Source: Chara braunii
Taxonomy: Eukaryota > Streptophyta > Charophyceae > Charales > Characeae
NCBI GenBank assembly: GCA_003427395.1
Contig: BFEA01000192.1
Coordinates: 232,889-260,618 of the forward strand
Reading direction: 5' to 3'
Length of the DNA stretch: 27,730 bases
Made by a program: the position numbers and the translations under genes. Positions 18,896-27,300 of the stretch are shown piece after piece; the first letter of the stretch is position 1; each line of letters starts with the position of its first letter. The notes below the pieces were generated by a model that saw nothing but the letters and a program-made list of their open reading frames with translations, was not told the DNA's origin and made no database searches.

Positions 18896-19217
18896 GACTA
18901 TATCTTCAACTTTCCTGCCCGCTTACGCTAAGGCACTTGCCATGCTGTTTACGTAGCCCTAAGAGGCGGCAAAAAAAAAGTTGCTTCGCTTTTATTCTCT
19001 AAGGCTTTTCTCTGATAAACCTATGACGAGCCTGCGGATTCACCAATGATTTAGAATTTCCAACTCTAAGTCGTTTCTAACATATAGCGAAGCGATTGAA
19101 CTCTCATGTTGCCATGAGAGAGACTCATCTTGAGTCCATACAATAAATTCAAAAACTTCAGTACTTATCATAGATAAGGGTCGGGAGTTAGTTGCGTTTT
19201 CCCACCCTCCGAACCGC
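18896..19217. repeat. Hairpin-rich DNA interrupting the 480-bp repeat
   Basis: Lies between the first part of repeat copy 2 and its continuation at about 19218. Contains perfect stems CTCTCATG/CATGAGAG (19101-19120), GACTCA/TGAGTC (19122-19136) and CTTATC/GATAAG (19164-19178), back to back. Composition differs from the flanking repeat. Precise ends and any target duplication are unclear. Confidence 0.55.
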
Positions 19218-19400
19218 AGATGACAATTTAACTTATTGAATTCAAAAAATTAATAAAATATAAAAGAACTAAACCCCAACTTGAATGCTTGAATTGTCAT
19301 TGTCAGGTCTGACATCAAAACTTAAGTACAGAATTCAGACAATCTCACGAACAGGTTCAAATTGTGTAAATCATGAGAAAGTGTAGTATGAACTTCATTT
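19218..19400. repeat. Displaced continuation of the 480-bp repeat
   Basis: Matches 18371-18550 in order (GACAATTTAA, TCAAAAAATTAAT, GAATGCTTGAAT, GACATCAAAACTTAAGTACAG), at an offset of about 841 bp instead of 480. Confidence 0.75.
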
Positions 19401-19443
19401 GAAAACATAAAACTGCATGCATGGTAGCGAAAAGTTTGTAAAC

Positions 19444-19827
19444 TCATGATTTAAGTAGCTCTAATGCTACGAGAAGCCATGATCTAAACTTTCGAAAAAC
19501 GCTATCATTTGCAAAAGCATCTACGAGCGTCCCTCGCGTCCCATGAGAACCAAACTCGTACAAGGCATTCATTGATGACCCGAAAGCTAGGGTTTCCGGC
19601 TCTCCCTTCGTCGCCACGTTCGAGAGCATGGAAATATATTTCATCCTTACAAACGTATCAACATCAACAAATGACTTACCAATGGCATCACGCAAACAGC
19701 ATGCCACTTGCTCTTTCTCACGCCACTTGTCACCCTCATTAATTTGACCGACAATCACTAAATCGGACTGTCTGTTCTCGTAGACTCGTAGAGGATGCGA
19801 GGAGTGCCCATACTGCGACCATTGGTT
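19444..19827 (-). CDS. Partial unrecognised ORF, possibly an exon or gene fragment
   Basis: Minus-strand frame of about 127 codons, open from 19827 (after TAG) to a stop at 19444-19446. It has no ATG near its start and reads through SHPLRVYENRQSDLVIVG, INEGDKWREKEQ, LRDAIGKSFVDVDTFVRMKY, ATKGEPETLAFGSSMNALYE, and FRKFRSWLLVALELL. Composition (balanced hydrophobic and charged residues, few repeats) is protein-like and unlike the neighbours. An AG just upstream in gene orientation could be a splice acceptor, so it may be a single exon, or a fragment carried by a transposon. I do not recognise the family. Confidence 0.45.
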   Translation of the reverse strand, partial: NQWSQYGHSSHPLRVYENRQSDLVIVGQINEGDKWREKEQVACCLRDAIGKSFVDVDTFVRMKYISMLSNVATKGEPETLAFGSSMNALYEFGSHGTRGTLVDAFANDSVFRKFRSWLLVALELLKS

Positions 19828-20097
19828 CTAAGCTTGTTATGAGAAACAAGCACTACGGCGTCTACCAAAGTTCGCTTCTGGTTCCCACATGCCACACATA
19901 ACCCCAAAAACTCTCACGATAAGCGAGACTTCATTTTCCGGGGAATGCAGTGCGGGACTGTTGGAAAGGCGAACTGTCGGAAAAGCTAGTCCGGGTCAAC
20001 TGCACGACTTCGAGATGAGAATGCAATTGTAAGACTTGTTTGGTTTTCATATCTGACACATATAGGGGTCTACACAGGGAATTCTTCATTAGATGAG
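19828..20097. other. No feature seen
   Basis: Mixed sequence with no supported ORF or repeat between the partial ORF and the repeat cluster. Confidence 0.4.
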
Positions 20098-20468
20098 AAT
20101 GCAAAGTCAGCTGGGATCCGAAGTTGCAAGAACAGGGGTTCCCCGAACAGCATAGACGAGGCACTGTAGAAGTGCACCATACCAAACACAAAAACTTTTT
20201 TGTGTTTCATGAACACAGGAGATGACGGTGGAAGAGCATGAGCTCGCAATAATGAAAAAACAAATCGGGGTTTCAAGGGGGGTGACGAGGGGATCATTAT
20301 CAAATTTTGTTTTCTCCATTATTCACAGTCAACGAAGCCGGTTGAGGGAAGAAAAAAACGAATGTTGCTTAATGTGGACGACACGGATTTATAGGCGGAC
20401 ACACCGACGGATCTGGCGGAGGTTGGGGCTGTAAGTTCACCGGCGGAGGTTGGGGCTGTAAGTTCACC
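20098..20468. repeat. 350-bp repeat, copy A, of an inverted-repeat element family
   Basis: Homologous at a constant 609-611 bp offset to 20712-21050 (shared GGGATCCGAAGTTGC at 20113 and 20724, GTCAACG at 20328 and 20937, GGCGGAGGT at 20416 and 21025). It ends in a perfect tandem duplication of 26 bp (20416-20441, then 20442-20467). On the minus strand both copies encode a similar stretch around FGMVHFY and GEPL. Terminal inverted repeat sequence is visible only on its left side. Confidence 0.7.
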
Positions 20469-20711
20469 GGGTCCCCACTCGTCAGAGTCGAGATTTCCGC
20501 GACTGTATCGATTGACTGTCGAACTCGAACTTTTATAACTGCAAGGAAATAAACAAACACGCCTCTTGGACCCCTCACCAACCCCTCCAAAACCCCCGAC
20601 GCGGTTTGGCAATAAGGTTTTGGGAATGTTAACTTTTGCAGACAAAATGTAGAAAGAGGAAGGCGGATATGTGGAGGCAGGTGCAACGATGGCTGTGACA
20701 GAGCATGATCC

Positions 20712-21087
20712 CCAAAGTCCGTCGGGATCCGAAGTTGCCAAAGCAGGGGTTCCCCCAACAACAATGACGAGGCACCGTAGAAGTGTACCATGCCAAACGC
20801 GGAGGAACTTTTGTGTTTCATGAATGTAGAAGTTGACATCAGATGAGCATGAGATCGCAATAACGGTAAAACGAATTGGGGTATGCAGAGGGTGATGAAG
20901 GGTGCATTAGGAAATTTCGTTTTTTTTATCATTTTAGTCAACGTAGCCGGCGCGCAGAAAAAGAAGAGCAAATCTTGCCAATTGTTGACAGCACCGATTT
21001 CTAGGCGGGTACATCGATGGATCCGGCGGAGGTCGAGGCAGTAAGTTCGTCGGTGGTGAAGTTCGGATCCCGTCGAACTACACAATT
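20712..21087. mobile_element. 350-bp repeat, copy B, with imperfect terminal inverted repeats
   Basis: The left end (about 20717-20740, containing CGTCGGGATCCGAAGTT) is complementary to the right end (21056-21087, containing AAGTTCGGATCCCGTCG). The right end matches the TIR of the small elements at 21568 and 21833. A minus-strand open frame runs 20369-21085 (238 codons) across it. I list it as a non-autonomous DNA element rather than a gene. Confidence 0.6.
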
Positions 21088-21129
21088 AGGTCTCGTTTTG
21101 GATACGTTGTTTCGGGACCCCGAATGGTG

Positions 21130-21510
21130 AATTCTACAGGCCATTTCGCGGTTGAAATTATTTTTTATTTTTTATTTTTAAATATTTTTCCTGGAAAGAT
21201 CACGACCAAATCTACAGATCCTCAAATTTATAGACTTTTTTACGAGTTGTTCTGAGCGTAAAAAATCGCTGAAATTGGGGTACTTTTCTCGTTGGCCTAC
21301 AAGCTGTCGACTGTCAAAAATGGGAAAAGTGATGAATTGGCGCGTTATTTATTTCATGGCCTAAAAAATTTTATTTTATTTTTTTGATTTTTTTTTTGAA
21401 GAGATCACGACCTGACCTACATCATATCAAATTTTCAGATGTTTGTTTTAAATAGTTTGAGCGCGAAAAATCGCCAAAGTTGGCCCTCGAAAATTGCGAA
21501 ACTGGACTCG
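21130..21510. repeat. Two direct repeats about 206 bp apart
   Basis: GATCACGACC-x-CTAC, a T-rich tract before it, and the later AGCG-x-AAAAATCGC segment occur at about 21197-21275 and again at about 21403-21480. Two diverged tandem copies of an AT-rich unit with no coding capacity. Confidence 0.6.
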
Positions 21511-21567
21511 CATGTGCCTTCCGGTCGGCGCCCCCCCTAAAAACCCACCCTAACTCACCGGAATGCC

Positions 21568-21698
21568 AATTGTTGTAGTTCGTCGGGATCCGAACTTCAT
21601 TGTAGAGGCCTCAGCCAAACCAGAAGGCCAGGAGGGCCTGGTTGAGATACCGCCCACCGTCGATGATGAAGTCCGGATCCCGGCGAACTACAACAATT
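21568..21698. mobile_element. MITE-like element 1 (131 bp, 33-bp TIRs)
   Basis: Terminal inverted repeats at 21568-21600 and 21666-21698 pair at 31 of 33 positions (core TAGTTCG-x-CGGGATCC). The interior of 65 bp is GC-rich with no ORF. Target-site duplication not convincing. It is the same family as the element at 21833. Confidence 0.8.
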
Positions 21699-21832
21699 AG
21701 GTCATGATCAAGAGACCTTATTTTCGGACCCCAAGCGGTGAATCACGGATGCCATCGGACGAGACTGAGCAGGCCGTGGGACATGTGCCTGGGGTGAAGT
21801 GGGTGTAATCTCAGCACGTGTCGTTGAGTGCG

Positions 21833-21965
21833 ATTTTGCTTTAGTTCGCCGGTATCCAGACTTCATCTTTGGAGCCTCGGTAAAACCGACACGCCTGGAG
21901 GGTATGGTTGGGATACCGCCGATCGTCATATGGTGAAGTACGGATCACGGCGGACTACAAGAATT
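21833..21965. mobile_element. MITE-like element 2 (133 bp, diverged TIRs)
   Basis: Same layout as the element at 21568: left end with TAGTTCGCCGG-x-ATCC-x-GACTTCAT, interior with GCCTC and GATACCGCC, right end TGAAGTACGGATCACGGCGG then CTACAAGAATT. About 135 bp downstream of copy 1 and more diverged. Confidence 0.7.
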
Positions 21966-22254
21966 AAGTGTGGACACGTGTCTTGCAGACGTCCTCCGAT
22001 AGTCCATTACTGTTTAGACGATTACACAGATGTAGTAAGCTTGACCATCACAGTGTCGCAAGCGAGTCATGCTACGCTCTCGCACACAAACACGTCCACC
22101 CGTCGACAGTTCCTTCGAAGGCGCACTGGTTGACATGTGCACGTTCTCATGATCATGCGCACACCATGTCATTACACAATCACTGCGCACAGCGGGTGAC
22201 ATTTTTCGATATCGAACAATGTTGTCGATAGAGAACGAGGTTCCGCCCAGAGAA

Positions 22255-22364
22255 AACATCCGACAACGAACAATGTTGGGACGCAATGATGGTGTGAACA
22301 TTTTTTTTCATTAAACAATGTTTGCGTCATTATTGCTTTCTTGCATTGTTCGTCGTCGGATGTT
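22255..22364. mobile_element. Fold-back element with 21-bp arms
   Basis: Arms 22255-22275 and 22344-22364 are inverted with one mismatch (core CCGAC-x-ACGAACAATG). The 68-bp interior includes GACGCAAT and TGCGTCAT in opposite orientation. No ORF. Confidence 0.75.
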
Positions 22365-22380
22365 GTCTATGCCATGCGAC

Positions 22381-22488
22381 ATTCTGCAGCGCGCATTCGC
22401 GATTGCGGCGTGTAGCATGATGGCATTGTGTGTCACTAAACAATGTCATCATTCTAAACGGGGCAATCGCGAATGCACGCTGTAGAAT
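22381..22488. mobile_element. Fold-back element with nested inverted repeats
   Basis: Outer arms 22381-22406 and 22463-22488 pair at 24 of 26 positions. Inner arms 22417-22429 and 22440-22452 pair at 12 of 13. Nearly the entire 108 bp can fold back on itself, leaving a 10-base loop. It lies 16 bp after the previous fold-back element. Confidence 0.8.
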
Positions 22489-22599
22489 CGGTTTGTAGTC
22501 GGCAAGTCGCGCATTAGGTTGATTGATGTGTGCGCATCCGATTGATTGAGTGATTGGTGGAGGGATAGAATGGTAGAAAGAGCGAGAGCAATAAAATGG

Positions 22600-22990
22600 T
22601 GGAGAGAGCGAGATTGAGAGCGAGAGGGAGAGAGAGAGAGNNNNNNNNNNNNNNNNNNNNNNNNNNNNNNNNNNNNNNNNNNNNNNNNNNNNNNNNNNNN
22701 NNNNNNNNNNNNNNNNNNNNNNNNNNNNNNGGGGGAGAGAGAGAGCGAGGGAGATAGAGAGAGACTGGTATTCGCGCATTCTATTGTTTGATTACTTGGT
22801 GGAGAGAGCGAGAGAGAGAGGTATTCGCGCATTCAAATGGATGTGGTATTCCTGTATTCCATTGACGATTGATTGATTGGGGGAGGGAGAGAGAGGGTGA
22901 GAGAGAGATATGGAGTGTGAGAGAGAGAAAGAGAGAGAAAGAGAGAGAAAGAGAGAGAAAGAGAAAGAAAGAGAGAGAGAGGGAGAGAGA
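22600..22990. repeat. GA-rich block with degenerate minisatellite
   Basis: (GA)n and GAGAAA runs, with interspersed GGTATTCGCGCATTC (about 22767-22781 and again near 22820) and ATTGATTG / TGGTGGAGAGAGCGAG units. Low-complexity open stretches on both strands are artefacts. Confidence 0.9.
22641..22730. other. Assembly gap (90 N)
   Basis: A run of 90 undetermined bases inside the GA-rich block. True length unknown. Confidence 0.99.
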
Positions 22991-22999
22991 GAGGCGCGG

Positions 23000-23540
23000 C
23001 GCATCTCACGCAATGCAAGGTATGGCCGATGATCCTTGTGGAAAGGAAGGTGAGATAGTCCAAAGTCAGGCCAGGGCACGACTTTCATCTATTGCACGCT
23101 TCTGTTCCCCATGGGCCCAAGACTGTCGATCAGACGATGGCCTGCGTCGGATGCGCCGCGTGTCGGGCGGAAGCAATTTTTACTCGCGGATGAAGATCGC
23201 AGGTGAAGATAAACTCGCGAGCGATAACGCGCCCAGACGCCATAGCCTCTTTGGTTCGGCTGACACGCACCTTGCACGTGGTGCATGGTGGACAACGATG
23301 GTGAAACACACGGTGGAGGCGGTTGACAGCGCTGGCGTTGCGGAGCTGCTCGGCTTGAAGAAACTGCTTGCAGAATAACATTGCTATTTGGCGGTTGATG
23401 CCTTCAGGGTCGATTCGGTTGTCCCACATGCCGAAGTCGAAGCTTGGACGTCCGATGCGCGAAATGGGAGCCAGGATATGCATCATCGTGAGGGTTACCG
23501 CCGACTGGGTCTGCGCAGTTCCTCCCCCGCTCAACGAAAC
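23000..23540. other. GC-richer segment, open on both strands, coding status unclear
   Basis: Open frames overlap on plus (to 23378) and minus (23130-23534). Neither shows recognisable motifs, and the plus frame begins inside the GA repeat. This could be a decayed gene fragment or chance openness of GC-rich DNA. I do not call a gene. Confidence 0.4.
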
Positions 23541-23604
23541 GAGTCGTGGATCACGTGAATTTGACGTCAGGAGGGCCTCGTGGAATTATGTCATGCGCGT
23601 TGTC

Positions 23605-23690
23605 GGCGCGAAAACCCTTACAAAGGTATCCGCCCTGGTTTTTGCAAATGACAGAAAAAATGAGTTTGGCTTAAAGTTAAGTATACCGCG
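23605..23690. repeat. Dispersed repeat, copy 1 (partner at 25803)
   Basis: AACCCTTACAA-x-GGTAT, GATTTTTGCA/GGTTTTTGCA-AATGA and a following GCGAGGCGCGG/CTCGCCGTGCC region occur in the same order here and at 25803-25885. Confidence 0.55.
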
Positions 23691-24037
23691 CGAGGCGCGG
23701 CTGGCCTGACTGTACGCCTTATGTAAGCCGGGTATGAAGGGTTAAAGCATTGAAGGACTATAAACTATTGTTTGCTAAGTTGACTTGGGGCTGGTGAGAG
23801 TATTTACCTTAGTGGTTGGAATTGCATGTGGCTGAGTGAGGCTACTACTTGGTCTGAGTTTCAGTTTCACAGGTAGTTGCTCTAGAGGCTCGCCACGTGC
23901 TAAAGCGATAGGAGTTAGTCTCAATTCCTGCATTTTCTGAGCTAAGTTTATTTTACTTAGATCTATTCTCGTATTTTTTGGGATCTTTTATTGTACTTGG
24001 CTTTGTATAAATTTTGGTAAGCTACTTTCTCTACGGG
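23691..24037. other. No feature seen
   Basis: AT-moderate DNA without ORF or clear repeat; one CACGTG near 23895. Confidence 0.5.
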
Positions 24038-24290
24038 AAGCGCTGCCGAAATTTCTGCAAATCCAAGGAGTTAGTCAAACTTTGATTTTTCAAAGTCCAA
24101 CTTGTCTAAAGTTCATATATGGCTTAGTAAAAATTCGGAAAGTCTCCGTTTTTAGATGGAGTGCTGCCCAAATTTTTGCTAATTCAGGGAGTTAGACAAA
24201 ATTGGACTTTAGAAAATCAAAGACTTGGAAAGACACTTTTCCTACGAGAAGCGCTGCCGAAATTTTCTTGATTTAGAGGAGTTATATTAT
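24038..24290. repeat. Threefold repeat containing an internal inverted repeat
   Basis: A motif of about 42 bp (GCGCTGCCGAAATTT ... GGAGTTAG) occurs at 24038-24079, 24159-24200 and 24249-24290. Between the first two, 21-base arms at 24080-24100 and 24202-24222 are inverted with two mismatches. Each motif is preceded by a CTACG-x-GAAG-like stretch. Confidence 0.75.
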
Positions 24291-25156
24291 ATTTTGATAG
24301 GTGGCGATTCTGGCGATCCACCCTGAATAGAGGAGATTCTGCCATTAGTCTACCTTTGCTTTGGGCGCTGGCTTAGAGGTAGGCCTAGACTTAGTCGGCA
24401 GATAATTTTGAGTGAGAATGTGCTATGGAAGTTCATCCCCCAAACGCTGATGATTTAGTTTGGGCATTGACCTGTCTTATGATACAGGCCTTTCTTGGAC
24501 ATTTGATTCAGGAGATTTGATTCAGGACTTGGACTAGTTTCAGCTTAATCCACAAGGACCATCTTCTGTTATCATTGATAACAGGTCGGTTGCTGTTTCG
24601 TCGGTTTACGATTCAACTCCAATTCACTCCTGTCACTCAACCTAAATGCTTTAGCCTTGTGATTTGAACTGTTTCGTTGTGTTTTCACCCGGACTTTATT
24701 GAATGGTCATCCAACAAAAGTACTGAGTATTTATTTAAGAGTTGCACGAGTGAGGCCTGTATGGCTAAAGCGAGGGGTATGAGCACAAGGAATGATTGAA
24801 GTTGACCCCGTGTAGTGCGTTGACTTTTGTTGGATCTTTGATGTGATTGCAGGTATGTTTGTGGTTCGGTTTCTGGATGTGACTGCCTGCTATTACATAC
24901 ATATATGGCTGAGAGGAGACCCACTGTGACTGTGAGAAGTGATCGTCCTATATAAATAAGCCATATATATATACATATTTATAGCCTTGGGCATGCGTGC
25001 AGCTTATTGTGATTGTGCGCAAGGATTAGCCAGATTATGACTTGAAAGAAAAAGGGAGATCCCCTTTTATCCTTTGCTTCTTAGAGGTTTTCATGGTCGG
25101 ACGTTGGTCCTGGGCCGGGATTCAAGGTCCTTGTCCAGGATATCCCAAGCCCTAGA
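24291..25156. other. No gene seen
   Basis: Mostly AT-rich. TATATAAATA near 24948 and a (TA)n run near 24965 could resemble a TATA box but no ORF follows convincingly. Confidence 0.45.
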
Positions 25157-25336
25157 CTCTGCAGGGAAGGAATCTGCCCCCGTGCAGAGCCTATTTGCCC
25201 CACTCATCACAGAGTGCAGAAGAGGGTGTGTGGTCTTCAACCACACTTGGCGGTTGTCCAGGGTCGAGAGATTAACCCTCAAGGCGCGTGTCAGCCGACA
25301 CTTGAGTGTCGAATGCGACCCTCGAGATAAACGAGG
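25157..25336. repeat. Serial short-hairpin block 3
   Basis: Stems CTCTGCA/TGCAGAG 25157-25189; GTGTGGT/ACCACAC 25228-25246; GTGTC/GACAC 25288-25301; CGACACT/AGTGTCG 25296-25311 (sharing an arm with the previous one); CCTCG/CGAGG 25320-25336. Confidence 0.75.
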
Positions 25337-25802
25337 ACCGCATGATTATGGGCACTACATAGTACATCATCATTGCGACTGCTTGCGCACGTTTGCATTG
25401 CGAGTCGATATGAGATAGCCCTACGTCCGCGCAGTTTTAAACTAAGTCTCGCACGTGACGCCTATTCGATTTTCGTATCAGAGAGTTATGGGATGGTGAC
25501 TAAGGGACTAGGAGTCTTGTCGCGTAGTGTGATGTGCGTGCGCATGTGTGTTTTGTTTTTTTTGTGTTCATAGAGTGCTGTGCGCATGGTGTGTGGGATG
25601 CGTCCTAGTAGACCGACGACGAGTCGCACTTGGGACCTCAGCCCCCCAAGATGTCGTTTCACGTACGGGTCCGATAGACGTATTACCTCGCGTACCCCTA
25701 TGCTACAACGAACGAGAAACGTCCTCGGCTGGTCCACCTCTGCGATTGCAACCGAGTAGCTTTCGTACTGTGTACTGGTAGCTCGGCGGGGATACGCTGT
25801 CG

Positions 25803-25885
25803 GAGCAAACACCCTTACAAGGGTATTTGCTCATGATTTTGCATATGATACAGTATCAACGCCTCTCGCCGTGCCGAAAACAGTC
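25803..25885. repeat. Dispersed repeat, copy 2, with 12-bp hairpin
   Basis: Partner of 23605-23690. Here the arms GCAAACACCCTT (25805-25816) and AAGGGTATTTGC (25819-25830) pair with one mismatch and a 2-base loop. Confidence 0.6.
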
Positions 25886-26234
25886 TGGAGTAGAAAGTGA
25901 GAATTTTTCTGGCTCGGTGCTGTGAAGCAAACTTCTTGACCATTGAGGCCGAGATTTCTAGGCGACCGTTCACAGTGATATGACGTATATAATAACAGGT
26001 GAGGGTTAGTGAAAAATTAAAAGTCTCCGACCGCCAAGGCCGGAGGGTTGTAATAGAATAGAAGAAGGTCGCGTGCGATGCATCGACCACGATCTAACTC
26101 AGTCAGAGGATCAGGCGGTGAGGAAAGAACAAATTAGATCGAGTCCAAAAACGTCAAACCGACCAGTACGGGAAGAATCTGCTTGTCGCGCCGCCGTAAG
26201 CTCGAAAGCGGACTGAAATAATAATATAAGCCCC
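25886..26234. other. No gene seen
   Basis: Open stretches on the minus strand have no recognisable protein motif. A CTCCG/CGGAG stem lies near 26025-26045. Confidence 0.45.
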
Positions 26235-26355
26235 GGCCGCGCGGCCAGGGCAGCCAATAGAAATGAGCCACCACCACACCAAGTGGCGACGACCGGTGTG
26301 GGCCTCTAAAAATGCCAACTGTTGTCTTCCTTTGCGCGGCCTCAAGTGCCGCGCA
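26235..26355. repeat. Serial short-hairpin block 4
   Basis: Perfect palindrome GGCCGCGCGGCC 26235-26246; CCACACC/GGTGTGG 26274-26301; TGCGCGGC/GCCGCGCA 26333-26355 with a 7-base loop. Confidence 0.75.
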
Positions 26356-26568
26356 CATTTACCTCTACTGGTGTGATACCTGCATACCCGCTACTTGAGT
26401 GTTTTCCCTATTGCAACCTTCAATGTCACAACCGCAGGTAAGTACCGGTCTTTTAGGTCGTCCACTCCACCAAGTGCCTTTTGCGGGTCACACACACGCT
26501 CAAGTCAACAAAAACTCAAACAGGTACTCAGATCGGCGAGCGTGCACACGCAAAGACTTAGGAAAAAC

Positions 26569-26594
26569 GGGTTCAGTCCATTGGTTGGATTGAG
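26569..26594. repeat. Hairpin with G:T-compatible arms
   Basis: Arms GGGTTCAGTCCA (26569-26580) and TTGGATTGAGCCC (from about 26584) pair around TTGG. The two mismatches are both compatible with G:U pairing in RNA. Confidence 0.65.
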
Positions 26595-26612
26595 CCCCAA
26601 TATTGTTTATGT

Positions 26613-26740
26613 ACTGAGCTGCTCCCCTTCTATTTGAAGTGGGAGCTAGCTCAGTAGGTTTAGACGCAGGACTGTTAAGCGTAGGGTACGGGGATCGAGT
26701 CCGCCCAACTACTGAGGCTAGCTCCTTTTATAAGGAGCTC
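26613..26740 (+). repeat. tRNA(Asn)-like SINE head with pol III A and B boxes in alternating inverted repeats
   Basis: TAGCTCAGTAGG at 26647-26658 fits the pol III A box (D arm). CTGTTAA at 26672-26678 is a tRNA-Asn-like anticodon loop (GTT). GGGATCGAGTCC at 26691-26702 fits the B box (T arm), about 33 bp downstream of the A box. The T stem does not pair fully, so this is not a functional tRNA gene. The A-box segment is flanked on both sides by inverted copies of itself: 26613-26630 upstream (18-bp stem around TATTT) and 26707-26724 downstream. A further stem, AGCTCCTT/AAGGAGCT, follows at 26720-26738. Confidence 0.7.
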
Positions 26741-26999
26741 CTCAACATTTTTACCCAGGCTAAGTCGGTCGGGGCTCGACCCCGTGCACTAGATATCAGA
26801 AGTTAGTAGTTAGTTGGGTTCTGTTGTGCTGGGAGCACGACAAGTGGCTCGAGCAGTGAGCCCGTTAGTTAGTACTTAGTTATTTTTCCTTTTATTTATC
26901 TTGTTTTTATTGTTATAGTTAGATTCTTATTTATTGTTTTTTCTTTTATTTTTATTTTTGTTTTTATTTTTGCCTGTTACAATTTCGAGCCCCATATGG
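26741..26999. other. Short stems then T-rich tract
   Basis: GTGCT/AGCAC near 26828 and GGCTC/GAGCC near 26847, then a T-rich, A-containing tract from about 26880 to 26975. It might be the tail of the SINE-like repeat. No ORF. Confidence 0.5.
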
Positions 27000-27117
27000 T
27001 AGATTCGTACGGCCGAATCTATACCGTAGTCGCGGTCGGGTTCGGTATCAAAGACAGGCGCTGCCTGTGTGCCACAACCGGAGGCGTGGCCAAGCCCGCA
27101 GAGTCGAAGACGACTCT
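27000..27117. repeat. Serial short-hairpin block 5
   Basis: TAGATTCG/CGAATCTA at 27000-27021 (6-base loop) and AGAGTCG/CGACTCT at 27100-27117 (4-base loop), both perfect. Confidence 0.7.
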
Positions 27118-27179
27118 ATGGGAAGCTCACTCACAGGCAACGGGGGCATAGTGCGATTCGGCCCATACAATCACGAAGT

Positions 27180-27300
27180 CGGGGGGGGGAAAGAGGAACT
27201 CGACAAAGAAGGAGTAGAAGAAGAAGAAGAAGGAGGAGGAGGAAGAAGAGGAGGAGAAGGAGGAGAAGGAGAGGAAGAGAGTCGAAGAAAGATGGCGCTA
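27180..27300. repeat. Purine-rich (GGA/GAA) low-complexity tract
   Basis: Starts with a G9 run and continues as GAA/GGA repeats. Overlapping open frames on both strands are compositional artefacts. Confidence 0.9.

Noticed and set aside
22792-23088. Ser/Leu-rich minus-strand frames
   Set aside because: Translations of GA repeats.
24945-24975. TATA-box promoter at TATATAAATA
   Set aside because: Lies beside a (TA)n run and no supported gene follows.
26641-26710. Functional tRNA-Asn gene
   Set aside because: A and B boxes and anticodon loop are present, but acceptor and T stems do not pair. It sits inside larger inverted repeats, so a SINE-like relict fits better.
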